Assembly: GCA_014529385.2 (NCBI GenBank)
Contig: CM043964.1
Coordinates: 103,556,587 to 103,620,586, forward strand
DNA from: Adiantum capillus-veneris
Lineage: Eukaryota; Streptophyta; Polypodiopsida; Polypodiales; Pteridaceae
Length of the DNA stretch: 64,000 nt
Direction of reading: 5' to 3'
Part shown: positions 10,359-22,233 of the stretch, in pieces
Layout of the letters: every line of letters starts with the position of its first letter
How positions within the stretch are numbered: the stretch's first letter is position 1
Notes under the pieces: generated by a model
What the model was told of the DNA's origin: nothing
What the model saw: the letters and a program-made list of their open reading frames with translations, nothing else
Database searches by the model: none
Made by a program: the position numbers and the translations under genes

Positions 10359-11843
10359 TTAGTTTGGGAAATTGTAGAAGACGTCATTGTCTTGTTCTTG
10401 ATGGTTGTCTCCCTCCGTATTTTCCGACTTCTCGTCATCCGCATTATCCTTGTTTTCACATTGATAAGAAGAATCATAAAATTCTTCTCCATCCTGCTTG
10501 ATTTCTTTAGTGGGGATGTCCACATAGCCCACTATCTTAATCTCAAGTTTTGTTTCTGTTTTATTGATCCTCATATTCTCAGTATCTCCATCGTTCTCGT
10601 CTTCCTCCACAATTTTGCTCAACATGTAGTATGGTATGATATCGTAGCCATTCTCGTCACAAAATTTGGTGGGAGTGACTTCATTGACGCATACATCCAA
10701 TGTAGCCAAAATTTGAGACCATTCTAGGGGTTCGAGCTTCTCTTCAGGAAAGGGTTCTCGTATATAGGCATCGTCTTCCAAGACCCTCTCTAGTGTTCTT
10801 TCATTGTGGTCAAATTCACTACATTGAGATGCTCCGCACATCCATATCTCCTTTTTCTTACAGAGCCACGCTGGGACTTCTGATCCACTAATGGTGGCTG
10901 AGTCAAATTCTTCCACAGGTGTTCTCCTGACATCATGGTAGCTATGATTTTTCATGTTTACACGTGTAGTAGTTTCAGCATGTCTTAGATACAAATAATC
11001 ATACCCCCAGTCATGCACAATCTTGAGTTGCCTCATGAACGGCCTACCAAGGATAATTTCATAGTTGTTCTTCTTGCCAAAATCTACTATGGCAAAGGTA
11101 TGTTTGTACTCTATGCCACATGAAGATACCACAATTGCCTCAAGAAATCCTATAGGCCTTTCTAGTTGCAATTTCATTCTAGTTGTTCGTATTGCTGGTT
11201 TTCCCCATTTTTCCCATAGCATTTTGGTCGCAATGGCAATGCCAGCTCCGCTATCAAGTATGGCCTTAGTCTCTGCCAATGTGATTGTATACTTGACCGG
11301 AGTGGTCAACAAGTCTGTCAAGATTTTAGTGTCCAATTGATTTGACCTGCCTATTCTTTGAGAAGGTACTCTTCGAATTTCTGACCTTGCCTCGTATTCT
11401 CCCATGTATGGTGGCAAAGTTCTGAGTGATGCCGGTCTGCTATCTTCGGATGCAACTGAACCATTATCCCCTTGAAATGATTTAGCGTTTAAATCCCATG
11501 GAGACTTATTCAAGATCAACTCCGAGAAAGGCGCTGACTCGATTGTTTTTGTCTCATATTTTTCTTGAGCTTTTCTTACCGTTTCCCATAGCTCTTCAGG
11601 ACAATTTTCTTCCACAATAGGGGTATATGGTGGAAAATCTTTTAGTGATTCATCAGTGCTATTAGGCACGATTCTTGCACCCTCTACATCCGGCAAGGAT
11701 TTAACATTTTCTATCTTGTCAGGTACCCTTTGTTCGGTTTTGTGAGGTGTTTCATTGTTTGGTGGTTTGATTACTCTATCTCTCACTTCCATAGGTGGAG
11801 GCTCCAGTAAATCTTGTGAAGTTTCAATCAGCTGTTTGCACAT
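10359..11843 (-). pseudogene. E1 protease (first retropepsin) region
   Basis: A 494-residue open frame in the same frame as RT, separated from it by a stop at 10359. Its middle holds AILDSGAGIAIATKMLWEKWG with the catalytic D-S-G-A (codons at 11243-11254). The C-terminal half of the fold follows: TFAIVDFGKKNNYEIILGRPFMRQLKIVHDWGYDYLYL, where IILGRPF matches the ILG motif. The flanking regions are acidic and low in recognisable motifs. E3 carries a close homologue of this protease. It would cut the gag-pol polyprotein in virus-like particles; that is family knowledge. Confidence 0.82.
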
Positions 11844-12094
11844 CTCTAGTCTCTATTTTTCTATCTCTCGATATGGATATGTCATCCACCTTTGCTCTAG
11901 AGTCTGTCTGTTCTTCAATCTTGCTTCATATGCTTGCAATATTGCATCTAAGGGTTCATTGACCTTATCTATCAATACCGACCCTCCTGAGCTTGCGCTT
12001 CTTGGTCCCTCCGTTGATTTTAGAGAGTCGGACTCTCTTTGCTGTTTAAGTTGCTCCGAGCTATTGTTAGCTCAACTTTTACATCTTTCTGTTT

Positions 12095-14923
12095 TCACTC
12101 ACGTCTAGCTTTCATTTTTGCTCTTCGTTCTTTCCAAGGATTATCACGACTAGCGCTAGACTTGTTAGTCTTGATTTCTTCTTGATTTTCATCGTTACTC
12201 TTGGGATGATTGTCATTTTTTCTTGTTTGGGATCTCGTCAAGACCTTAACAGGAATCGGAGTTTCGTTTTCTGACCCTCCACTAGAAGGCAGTGCTCCCA
12301 GCATATTCAATGTAGTTTTTTCTCCTTTGCTCGGATTTTTAGGGCAATCAGGGATCAAGTGAGTAATTCCACACTCGGTGCAATATGCGTTGACCCTAAT
12401 GATTTCATCATGAGGACAGTCCCTCAGCCAATGGTCTCCACCACACTTGTAGAATGGTCCCTTAGGCTGTTGAGGTGCTCCTTGAGCTCCTCTTTGTTGG
12501 TGTGCAAACCTTTGCCCGTTCATGCCTCCATTGTCTATGAACAACAGTGTTCTTTCATCCAAGCTATATCTTCCTTCCTCCGCTGCCTGTGCAGCAGTTG
12601 GTGGTCCTGTATTTCCTATCATGCTCCATGGTTCTAGTGTAGAGGGTTCTTCCGGTGGATAATAGACAGAGTTTTCCGCATATCCATTGGGCTAGTTGTA
12701 GTATGCATGCATAGGTACCAAAGCCTTCTCATCCGACTCAGTTACTGTGGGTGTGTATCTTATGCCGACTGGTCGTAATTCTGGTAGGGGTGGTTGTTGT
12801 CCCAACACTGGTTGTGGTCTTTCTACACCTACAAGTCCTGGTAGGTTGCCTGTCTGATATCTAGGCATCAGTGGGACTTGAGGGGATGTCGCCTGCGCTT
12901 GCGGAGCATATGGTCGTTCTCTCACATATCCCTTGTTATAATAACACTCCTCCGTCCCATGGTTTGTCCATTTTTGTTCAATCGCACACCATTTTTGTTG
13001 TTTAGCTTGTGGTTTGGAATACAAGTTAATCTTTTTAAGCACTTCCTCTACAAGCTGCTCTTGGCTCGCCGCTACTTCTCCTTTCGGTGTTGTCTTAGCA
13101 GACTTGCTTCCGCTTTGCGAGGAGGAATCATCGTCAAGATCCTTGAACTCACCCTCTTTGTAGACCGCACAATTTTCCACAAGGTATAGAGCCTCCTTGG
13201 TTAACTCATTCAACGTCGTGCTCCTTTTCATATGTAAGTCCTTCTGGAGATCTGCATTCCTTAGTCCTTGGATAAATATAAGCATAAGTCCGGACTGAGT
13301 TGGCAGTTCTTCCACGGGGTAGAACTTAACATATCTTTTTAATTAGAGGGCTGCCTTTCGCATAGACTCTCCATCTTTCTGTTTGAATTTATGGATTTGT
13401 GAGATTGTATTATGAGCTATTCCCCTTTGTGAGAATTCCTCGATAAACTCGTCAAACACTTCCTCCATAGACTCAAAGTCTCTTCGCTCCACTGAGTCAA
13501 ACCATGTAGCAGCATCATCCTCTAAGGTTAAACCAAATTCTTCAAATTGGGTAGGAAATTATAACACCTCTTCAGCTCTAATTACACGCACAAAGGCTGC
13601 TACATGATCTCTCGGATCCCTGCTTCCTGTATATTTCTTGTTTACCCATTTTTGCACTTGAGAAGGTCTAATTCTATGATGGTTTACAAATCTCATCATG
13701 GGATCTCCCCGTCCTAGTCGATATACCTCCTCTGGTCTTCTGTAGTGGCCACGTTCCTCTCCCAATGGTGCTCCTAAGCCATAATTTCTAACAATTCTCG
13801 CAAGAGATGGTTCATCTCTCCGAACTCGTTCTAGGGGTGGTCTTCCAGGCTCAGTTGATCCCTGAGTCTTTGGCTTACTCTCTCCTTGATACTGTGCATA
13901 AAGTGGTGGTTCTTGTAAATCCCTTAGCCCTCGTGCGGTTTGGACAACCCTCTCGGGTTTGGTCTTGTTCTAATGTAGCACTCTGTCGAAGCCATGCCTG
14001 CAATGATGGCTGAGTAGCTGGTTGGTCGTGGTAGTTGAACGTCGGTTGTCGGGTAGAATGTGAGGTAGCATCATACTCTTCTGAAAAGGGATTTGTCGAC
14101 TTGCTAGGGGTGTAGGTGGCTCTTGGTACTTTGTCGGGGCCATAGGTTGATGATCCCGAAACTGTTGCCTTTTCAACCTCTTCTAGGAGAATACGGTTGT
14201 ATTGTTGCCCGTACCTGTCAACAAAAACAATATCCTTCCCCATAGCAGTTTCAGAAGAGAATAAGTAAAGAACCTTTTCTTTGCTTAATTCATTTGGGTA
14301 GGGCTCCTTGCATCAAAAGTAAGAGACTATTCCCTCGCATTCTCATTATAGGTTGGGACCCTGGTTGTTTTCTTATCATACATAAAAAGCGCTCCAGGTC
14401 GATCAATGTTAGGAGGCGGTTCTTGGGTTTTTGAAACCATCTTCCCTTTTGCCACGTTATCTCCATATCTGTTGTAATCCTCAGGGTTACTAACTATCAG
14501 ATAGTGGTTCCCCTTTTCGTCTTGGAATGTGTCTCCATCATCATAGACTCAAATTATCTCTAGTCTCTGAGCCGGTCTTTCTTCAATACAAATACACTTG
14601 CGTCCTCAATAGTCAGAATAAACTAAGGCTCCCCTCGAGTTTGTTCCTTCCAAGAAGATTATAGTGAACTTGGTTTTGTTTAAAGAATGTAGGGAGGTGC
14701 TTCCCCCTGGCATTGGTCCTTCACCGTTGAACCCTCCTAGTTGTTGACTCCCCATCATGAAGGACTTTTCCAACAAAGTGTCAGTATCACTACCCTCTTC
14801 AATGATCGGTGCTAATGGGTCTAGTCTCGTCTGAGTTACACTCTCTTCGGTGGACGTGGTGCTTACTTGACTTTTGACACTTTTAGCTCCTGACTTAACA
14901 AAGGCTCCCGACCTTAAATACAT
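12095..14923 (-). pseudogene. E1 gag polyprotein
   Basis: Minus-strand segments at 14923-14606, 14243-13875, 13765-13559, 13315-12692 and 12622-12095 form one gag interrupted by stops and shifts. The block RPSQVQKWVNKKYTG with RDHVAAFVRVIRAEEV and the block LMLIFIQGLRNADLQKDLHM are near-identical to the gag of E2, which fixes the family. A Cys-His cluster at about 12960-13000 (KWCAIEQKWTNHGTEECYY) lacks one expected Cys. Two zinc knuckles near the end read KCGGDHWLRDC (first Cys replaced by Phe) and CTECGITHLIPDC, both with three rather than four residues between the second Cys and His. Gag would form the particle and bind the element RNA. Confidence 0.85.
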
Positions 14924-16550
14924 AAGAATGAAAGCTGGGTTTCAAACTTAAATCTTACCTGGACTCCTTCTTGTACGGCTTTGTGAGATGATCTCCTTCT
15001 GGGATCTACACAAGTATGGTTAGTCTGTTCACAGGGTTTTCCTTGAATCACGAAAAATCTTTCAAGTATGTACATCAACCACTTAGTCAGTCTTATGGTG
15101 GTCCAATTTCAAATATGAAATGATGGCTGGGATCTATATGGAGATTATGTCCTAGCAGTATAGTCACAAATTGCAAAATATGTCTGAATCACTACTTTCT
15201 TAGTCTATCGCGATAGACTGACAATTTGCTCAACATAAGTCAATTTAAAATTGTGACTTTACCCTTGAGTTCCAGTTACCCTCTATAGCCTATCCGTCAA
15301 GTTTTATGAAGTTTGGACACTTGGGGTGGGTTTTGGTCCCATTTTAGTATTTTGGTCAGAGCCTGATTCTCTATCTGTGCCTTAGATCGACTTTCAGTAA
15401 TCTAAATGCCTTGAAATTTGGTATGTATCCTGTATAGGCTGTGATAAAGCTCTCCCTCTGGAAAATTTGAAAGATAAGGTCCCCAACAACAGTTTCTCTA
15501 GTCTATCGCGATAGACTCGACATGTTCTCCATTGTTGGCATTTTTCTCAAGTTTTCTCCACAGCTGGTTCACCCTCTCCTTGTGTAGTGCATTGACAAAT
15601 TTTGCCACTGTTTGGACATTTGGTCAAAGCCTTCTTGCCCTTGTCTCTGAATTCAGACTCTAAAACACCAGTTTTGAAGTTTTGTGGTCAAGATGGTGTT
15701 CAGTTTCACTCAGTGAGTACCCTTGTATTGATGTGTTAAACCTGTGGTATAAAGGTTTTTTTTCCAGTTGTTAGTCAATCACCAACTTCATCAGTCTATT
15801 GCAATAGACTAGACAGAGAGCAATGGGGATTTCATTTTTTGTCTGTTTTTGGAGAGTTGTGTTCTCTGTGCCCATATAAGTCTATCCCCCAAGTTTTATG
15901 AAGTTTGGACTTATTTTGACCTTGGACTCAAATACTTCACAAATTTCACTTTTCTATGGAAATTCACAACTCAAATGCACTTGAAGTGATGCAAATTTGA
16001 TGACACTTCATCTTAAACTTGTGAATATCAGTCGTACCTCATGACAAAGTCAGTTTACCCTAGGCTAATGGTTATATCTCTTCTTGGCCTTGTTAGGGTC
16101 ACTTAGTGTTTTCTTATGACAATCACATGTTTCTTTTTGTTGGTTTTGGTTGCAATTTTTATGTTTTCTCAAGTGTTGGATCATAAATTTCAATGTCTAC
16201 TCTTTTCACCCCCTTCAAGGGTATATGGTGTGGGTTTTGCTTTCAAGGCAAGCAAACAGCCTTATTGTTTCTTCTTTTTGTTTGTTTTTGCTTTTTTACA
16301 GCGTTTTTCTACTCTATTTCTACACAATAACAAGCACTCAAAACCAAAAACCATAACTCCACATTATCCTACTTAACTAAATCTAACTAGTCATAGACCC
16401 TCGGCAAGACACAGGCTTCCTGGCTATCCACTAGACCTCAGGATACTCTATCCTGGATCTTGTTCTAAAAGTTTAAGCTCTCTCTAGTCGAAACTAAAGT
16501 AAGCTAACCATCACACGAGTGATGTAGATCTCCCTACTTAAGGTCTTGTG
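14924..16550 (-). other. E1 5' leader (primer site to gag), no genes
   Basis: About 1.6 kb with no coding sequence I can support. It is built of diverged repeats: besides the palindromes, the phrase CAAGTTTTATGAAGTTTGGA occurs at about 15298-15317 and 15892-15911. Because the palindromes sit at intervals of about 295 bp, the leader looks like an old tandem array of roughly 295-bp units. Confidence 0.75.
15202..15810 (-). repeat. E1 leader palindrome array
   Basis: Three perfect 18-bp palindromes: AGTCTATCGCGATAGACT at 15202-15219 and 15500-15517, and AGTCTATTGCAATAGACT at 15793-15810, spaced 298 and 293 bp apart. In the third, CGCG has become TGCA, so symmetry is retained. As RNA each could fold into a 7-bp stem with a CGCG (or TGCA) tetraloop, or pair with a second molecule. 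They lie in the leader, where retroelements keep packaging and dimerisation signals. Confidence 0.95.
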
Positions 16551-16568
16551 TCCCCGGCAACGGCGCCA
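16551..16568 (-). other. E1 primer binding site (tRNA-Asp type)
   Basis: The minus strand reads TGGCGCCGTTGCCGGGGA, the complement of the 3' end of plant tRNA-Asp including CCA. It starts one base from the LTR end. Variants of the same site lie beside the LTRs of E2 (26785-26802) and E3 (43038-43055). Confidence 0.93.
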
Positions 16569-16904
16569 ATGTTTTATGGAAAAACTACTCCCCTGTTCAT
16601 GCTTGCAAGCAGGACATAGACAACATACTTATCATCCGATGACATGACTAACCCGTAGGTGCACGTAGGCAATCTCATTAGCTTGTCAGGCTGAGACCAA
16701 TCTACACATACACACTTTTATGATGCATCAATCACTAACCCTGGTAGAATGCAACCCACTTTATCCCGAAACGCTCACAACACTGTTTACACCTCCAATG
16801 AACTCGGAATCACATCAAACTTACTAGGCAACATTCTCTCAATAGGATATACTTACCTATAACTCTAATCTCACCAGATTTGAACCCTAGTTATTTCGAT
16901 TACA

Positions 16905-16917
16905 ATCGCGATAGACT
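16905..16917 (-). promoter_or_regulatory. E1 LTR copy of the leader palindrome (half)
   Basis: ATCGCGATAGACT matches the core and right arm of the leader palindrome; the left arm is lost. It lies 335 bp from the LTR's inner edge. Taking transcription to start just below the TATA box near 17290, it would be within the transcript. Confidence 0.75.
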
Positions 16918-17274
16918 CACAGGTCATAATCCAAAAGTGGGAAAAACCTAAGTCTATGAATATCTATGTGTAGCTAATCTCTTTCTCATTCCATAGAGCA
17001 CTTGATTGTTGAAAACAGACACTGTTTGTGTTACTTACAAGCAAAACAAGATCGAGGAAGGATCGATTGTGAACAGCTCGAAAATATGAATGCGTGGCGT
17101 GGGCGCGTAGCTCTTAGAGAGACTACCGCGATGATGTGGTCACGTCGTGAATCCGGTGAGGGAGAAGCGCGTAGCGAAGAGGATAAGACACACTCACTCT
17201 CTCTCTCTCTCTCTCTCTCTTAGACTCGTACGACACAGGATTAATATTCAAAAATGTTATGTTAAAAAATGGTT

Positions 17275-17306
17275 CTAAGGTGACTTTTATACTTTAGTCA
17301 CCTTAG
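17275..17306 (-). promoter_or_regulatory. E1 LTR TATA box inside an inverted repeat
   Basis: Perfect 11-bp arms (CTAAGGTGACT at 17275-17285 and its complement at 17296-17306) enclose a 10-bp spacer. On the minus strand the centre reads AAAGTATAAAAG, a TATA box. E2 has a similar but non-identical inverted repeat around its TATA box. Confidence 0.75.
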
Positions 17307-17500
17307 CTCAAAAATGTACATGGGGTTCTCTTCCTCATAATTACAAAGTGGGAATAATTATGGGTCCCGACTGAATGAAATCTTTACTTAACCCAGACAA
17401 GTGGATCAAAATGATAAGACGTCTTTGAAATAAAAATGGGAATTTGATAGGCTTTACAAGGTGGGCTCATTACAACAATTGGACAAGTTGGGCTCCAACA

Positions 17501-18460
17501 CCCTATTTGGACCAATATAGAGCCCTTTACGTCTAGAAAATCGCATAAAGCATACATTACCGTTGCCACTTGTTGCCCTGGATCTTCCCCCCTACTCTGG
17601 CCCTCTGCCATGCATCTGTCAACATACATATCACTACTTATGCCGTCTTCTAGGATCGACACACTTTGGCTGCACCATCATTGCCCAACCCTCTTATTGA
17701 ACATTCAATGTTCAACCAAAAATATGACTAAAGGACCTGAGAAACTGCAAAATTGACAAACACCGTGAGCAAACCAAAAATCCTAATGTATGTACAATGT
17801 CTTATTTGCGGCTAATGTAAACATTGTTTAGGTTGGTTTCCCAACCCCTTCTATCAAAACTTGATGCACTGCTGGCACCAACTCCCTTTCAAAATAGGGC
17901 TTGAGATGCACACCATTCACTCTGTTCTTGAGAAGACGACCGTTCATCCACATCAAGAAATAAGTACCATTAGGAAAATTTGATGGACTTTGTAGGGACA
18001 TATCCACTTCTTCTTAAACTTCTTCTGAAAGGTGAAATTCAAAAAGATTTTGTACTTAGTCACCAAATCTCCCTTCTCTATGTGCTTCTTTGGCAAGTGT
18101 TGGTTGAGCTTCACCATTCTTTTCTCCTGCTGCTTCACATAGAAATTTGATGCCGCTTCACAATCCATCTTTAGAGCTTCAAGACTAGTTATTTTATCCT
18201 CCAAAACATCTTGGTGAGACTTATCAATCTGCCACATACCTTTTAGTGCATCTAGATGCACATGCATAGGCAGCACCGCCTCTTTGCCATAAACCAACTC
18301 ATACGGAGTAAAGTTGGTAGCCACTTTATAAGAGGTCTTGTACGCCCACAAACACTTATCAAGATTAGCTTCCCACTCCTCAACCTGTTTGTATATGTAC
18401 TTGGTGAGCATTTTGACTATCTATACATTTGCACTCTCAACCAAACCATTGCACTGTGGA
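17501..18460 (-). mobile_element. E5a: 3' end of a Ty3/gypsy element
   Basis: From right to left this is an integrase C-terminal part, non-coding 3' sequence and the start of a 3' LTR whose boundary is CA at 17680. The LTR edge is shared with E5b: ACACTTTGGCTGCACCATCA here and ACACTTTGGCTACACCATCA ending at 20431. The LTR is cut off on its left at about 17501-17515, where the LTR of E1 begins, so E1 appears to have inserted into it. The right end is the insertion point of E5b. Confidence 0.7.
17953..18460 (-). pseudogene. E5a integrase fragment
   Basis: The minus strand reads HPQCNGLVESANV then a stop, then a frame with LDKCLWAYKTSYKVATNFTPYELVYGKEAVLPM. These are the last part of a gypsy integrase core, with the catalytic Glu in LVES, and the start of its C-terminal domain. 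The frame ends with KKWICPYKVHQIF. The fragment is cut at its upstream side exactly at the His-Pro codons, where the E5b LTR starts. The rest of pol is not in the window. Confidence 0.85.
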
Positions 18461-20431
18461 TGGATGAGGGGAAATGGGAACACTCAAAACCCAAGAAGAC
18501 TGCCTCTCTATAGAGCAGGATAATCACTGCACTCCAATCCACTAGAGTTCATCTTCAAAACTCGCACAATCAACAACAATCCAAATATATTTGGCCCATT
18601 TATGACCGTGCCATAGCACACACCACTCTCTCTTTCTCTCTCACACACACTCAGGCCCATGGAGGCACACACATCTCGAAATTTGCACCAGATTGTCGAA
18701 ACAAAGCAAATATAAGAGGGGGAAAGGAGGAGAAATGGCACCAAAAATTGGCATGCTTTGCTTCAATTGCAACCAAAAAACCTTTCTACAAATGCCATAA
18801 AAACCGACTATAACCTGCTCAACATGGCAACCTCGAGCATCAAGAACACTGACAATCCCGGCTTCAAAGATTATGTGCCTCTCCTTGTTGAGAGCACAAC
18901 AAGCAACAAGGGAAAAAAATACTGTCGTCAAAGCCCTCGTTGGCTCCGAACTACTCCTCCATAGCTCTCTCCTTCCTCTCCTTTGCAGCTCAAGAACACC
19001 TGGCCGAGCACTTCTCCTCCTTCGCAGCTTAAGAACACCCGTCTGAGTGTCCAAAAAACGGACCCCCTTATAGGATGTGTGAGGGCCTTTATATTATTGG
19101 CTCCGCCACCCCTTTTGTAGCTTGCCACTGCATGTGCATTGCCCCTATTTTTGGCTCCTTTGCTTGGGCACCAAGGCATGTGGGAGGGGTCCCCTGGATG
19201 TCAAGGCAACGTAATAATGCCATAGGATCTCATACAAAAGAGATGTCCATCAAAGGCCAGTGTGAATACCGACTACGTTGGCCACCTCATCACTCTTGAG
19301 CAATCCACATGCTCCATCAAATGAATCAACACCACCATCGACCACATTTGCCCACGAGTGTCGACAAATGGTGCAATCATGCAAGGCTTTTGCACCACGT
19401 GACACCAAGGGGCCATGGCCAGTAGCTCATGAGCTCACACTCTCCCCGTCAATGCCTAATAAGAGTGCCTTCACCATATAAATACCCCATATGAGCCATG
19501 GCAGTCTTTGCATATTGGCTTATGCACCCACCATGTGGCATGCTCTTGGCAGCCCATCCCTTCAAGGACCTCCAAGCTAAAAAAAACAAAACTTTTTGCC
19601 CCCATTTTGAATGAGCCACTTTTCTTGGTCCGGAGGTCAGATTGCCAGCCTGTAAAATCACCTTGGATGCCCTCTTGCCCAATTCCCTTCCATATCCTTT
19701 GCTATGCATTTTGACTATTGTGCCGCATCAAACCATGCTCCCAAATTCCCAATTTTTTTTTGAAAAAACACATGGCATCGTTCCATTGTCCACTGATCCC
19801 AACTTCTAACTGCAGTATCCAGTTGCTTCAAGCTCCTTTTGATGAGCCGTAACTTCACATGGCCTTCACTTGCTGCATAGACCACATACAAATCCTGACA
19901 AGGCTTCAAAAACCTCAGATGGCATGTAGACCGAGGTGACCAAACTAGCTCAGAGCTGGCCCCAACAAAACTTTATCTCGCAATAACTTGGCATTCGTAA
20001 CTCCAAATGATGACTTGAAAAGTCTGACACACTCCACATAATGAGCACTTCAAAGCCATGCATTCACTTCACCTTTGATGCTCCATTTGCAACCACCCAA
20101 TCCAGTACAGATCTGCTATCACCTTTAGCTTCAAAACACCATATCTTGCACACCATGGCTCTGTTGGACGAGCCATTTTGACCTACTCCTTTAGCACTTT
20201 GAGCCCTACATCCTCAAGCCAAAATATAACACTTTGGACACCCTTCACTTGTCACCCTGTCAGGCCTCTAGAGCCCACAGTGGTCTAGAAAACCACATAA
20301 AGCATACATCTCTACTATCACTTGCTTGCCTTGGTCTTCCACACCTGCTCTAGCACTCTACTCTATGACTGTCAGCATACACACCATTGCGCACCCTCTA
20401 CTAGGGTCGACACACTTTGGCTACACCATCA
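18461..20431 (-). mobile_element. E5b 3' LTR
   Basis: Begins TGGATG and ends CCATCA in plus orientation (TG...CA on the minus strand too). Its internal edge is followed by a purine tract (AAGGGTGTGGGGCA on the minus strand). Compared with the other copy it holds about 470 extra bases between about 18975 and 19450, an insertion or an old duplication with no coding content I recognise. Reading frames in it are not genes. Confidence 0.65.
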
Positions 20432-20676
20432 TTGCCCCACACCCTTGTTGAACATTCATGTTCAGCCAAGAAACAATTTTATTCTTCTACCAGCTGCATA
20501 AACTGGAAAACACTATTGGCAAAGAAAAAAACACCACCATATGTACATGGCCCCACCCCCTGCATTACATAGCTCCCACCTAGATCAAAAACCTAGCACT
20601 GGTCTTCTCCATCCATCTGCAACACCTGCCAACAATGTTTAATCCATGTCCACAACCATCCATGAACACAATATGC

Positions 20677-21758
20677 TTAAAGCATTTTAGCACTTCTCTG
20701 CATCTTTACTTGCCTCATCAGCACACCTAGCCTTGTAAGCATACTACCTGAACCAACCAATGCATCTGGCCCTTCAATCACACCATGTGCATCAACGAAC
20801 AACTCTAACCCTCCCTCCCAACCATGTAAAGCAGAGTTCATCTCCATGGAACTCCGTATGTGGCTAATAACATAACTCGCTACTCCTGCACTTACAAGCA
20901 TATATCTCAACCATGCATTGCATACCTGTCTTGACAGCTTGGACACAACTAGGAAATCTCCTTCATCTACCGTATGACATTCCTGCTTCACTAGACTCTC
21001 CACCTCCTCTAAACCCGTACACTCCTCTTTGCTAGCATCATCAAGATCTTCTTCTTCAACCACTGGCTCCTCAAGATCGATTTGTCCATCTACCTGTCAC
21101 ATTCAATTGCCCGTTCTTCGACACCTCTTCTACCCCTGCATCATGCTCTACCAAATTAGAGATAGACTCTCCTCGCACTACATCATTTTGGTCGTCATCT
21201 GTAGGCAAGGCCACATCATCCGATTTGGCAAAATCCTGCACTATTTCTACCTGCATGTCCTCATAGGTGGACATGGACTCCTCCACTTGATCCTCACTAG
21301 GCATATCCACATGCACTTCTCCCTGCTCTTCAGACATATCCACGGCTCCATGCACATGAAAAAGATCATACTCTTCATACCTAGACTGGGTTCACTCCAT
21401 TTCCTAGCTTGTATCTGCATCCGTGGAGCTGCATCATCTTTTATCTCTAACTCTGGAATCTCCTCCAGCTTTATTGCCTTGGCTTCATTTGCAAATGTAC
21501 CCTCTAGTATTTACCATTCTTCAAAGAAGACTGAACATCCCTACCTCGATTTGGTACCACTTCTCTTGCCCGATCTGTAATTTTCTCCACCTCTTGCACA
21601 ACTGGAGCCGCCCTAACTGGCAACCTTGGCATGGGAACCACCCCATTTCTCTGTAGCCACAACATCCTCGGTTCTTCCTTCACCGGTACATCCCTTTGCA
21701 CTACTTTTGGCTCAACGCTCACCACTTCTAGTTGATTTGGCATCGCCACATCTAGCAA
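20677..21758 (-). pseudogene. E5b acidic C-terminal gag region
   Basis: Minus-strand frames at 21758-21504, 21355-21071 and 21063-20677 encode acidic sequence rich in Glu, Asp and Val (for example MSEEQGEVHVDMPSEDQVEE) without any protease, RT or integrase motif. They follow the gag-like segment and are split by stops. I take them as the decayed downstream part of the gag of E5b. A named domain cannot be given. Confidence 0.4.
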
Positions 21759-21779
21759 ACCCTGCTTGGCCCCTACTGC

Positions 21780-22127
21780 TTCTTCAGTATCTTTTTGTTC
21801 CAGCCTCTCGCCAATTCCACCACCTCAGCACATGACACAGATGCATTCGTCTCCACTTTATCCCTGACCTCCTCATGTAGACAATAGAAAAACTTTCTCA
21901 TTTTTAGAAAATCAACACTTTGAGTACGAGTTACCTCCATCACCTCTCGCCAAAGGGCTCTGAATTCCCATATGAACGCTTGGAAATCTTCCTCCAGCTT
22001 TTGATTTAAATCATCCAGCTTCTTCTTTTCTTGCTAGTCTCTTTTCCAACACAAATAGGCCATAATCGTGCAGCCAGGCTTCTGAATCTTCCACCCCAGT
22101 GAAAGTAGGAAAACCCGCCCAAGCCAT
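21780..22127 (-). pseudogene. E5b gag N-terminal region
   Basis: Starting at the ATG at 22127 the minus strand reads MAWAGFPTFTGVEDSEAWLH with DYGLFVLEKR. After a one-base shift near 22035 it continues as KLDDLNQKLEEDFQAFIWEF, RALWREVMEV and LKMRKFFYCLHEEVRDKV. This pattern (a substrate-like F-x-G-x-E-D-x-x-x-W-L start, then an LW-x-EV and LH-x-x-VR block) is that of Ty3/gypsy gag. E6 gag starts in a similar way (YGPIFTSKEGPEEWMSHFEL). The primer region beside the LTR shares TCTTCTGGTGC and a TGATTGCTCCTA block with E6. Confidence 0.65.
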
Positions 22128-22233
22128 CTTGCACTGTATCTACTCTTCAAAATCGGCACTTCATCAGCTTCTAAACCACAACTTTACTTCAAATAGGAGC
22201 AATCAGATGCTCCTCTATGGGGGCACCAGAAGA

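Larger units (their letters stand above)
5232..17500 (-). mobile_element. E1: Ty3/gypsy LTR retrotransposon, degenerate
   Basis: On the minus strand the order is 5' LTR (17500-16570), primer binding site, long leader with palindromes, gag, retropepsin, RT, RNase H, integrase, a second retropepsin-like domain, a Trp-rich tail, and a polypurine tract at 5232-5247. This is the protease-RT-RNase H-integrase order of Ty3/gypsy (Metaviridae). The primer site matches the 3' end of tRNA-Asp. Coding regions are split by stops and shifts in three frames, so this copy is inactive. The matching 3' LTR was not recognised below 5232. The five bases after the 5' LTR (17501-17505, CCCTA) would be the target duplication, but the partner cannot be checked. 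Confidence 0.88.
16570..17500 (-). mobile_element. E1 5' LTR
   Basis: Bounded by TG (16570) next to the primer site and CA (17500), 931 bp. It aligns by eye with the 956-bp LTR of E2, for example at CTTGTCAGGCTGAGACCA (about 16693-16710 and 26916-26933) and at the purine-rich block with the CT run. It contains a TATA box in an inverted repeat (17275-17306), a CT run near 17197-17220 and one palindrome half-copy at 16905-16917. The outer end is set by the TGTTGG...CA pattern and by comparison with E2, so it is slightly less certain than the inner end. Confidence 0.85.
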
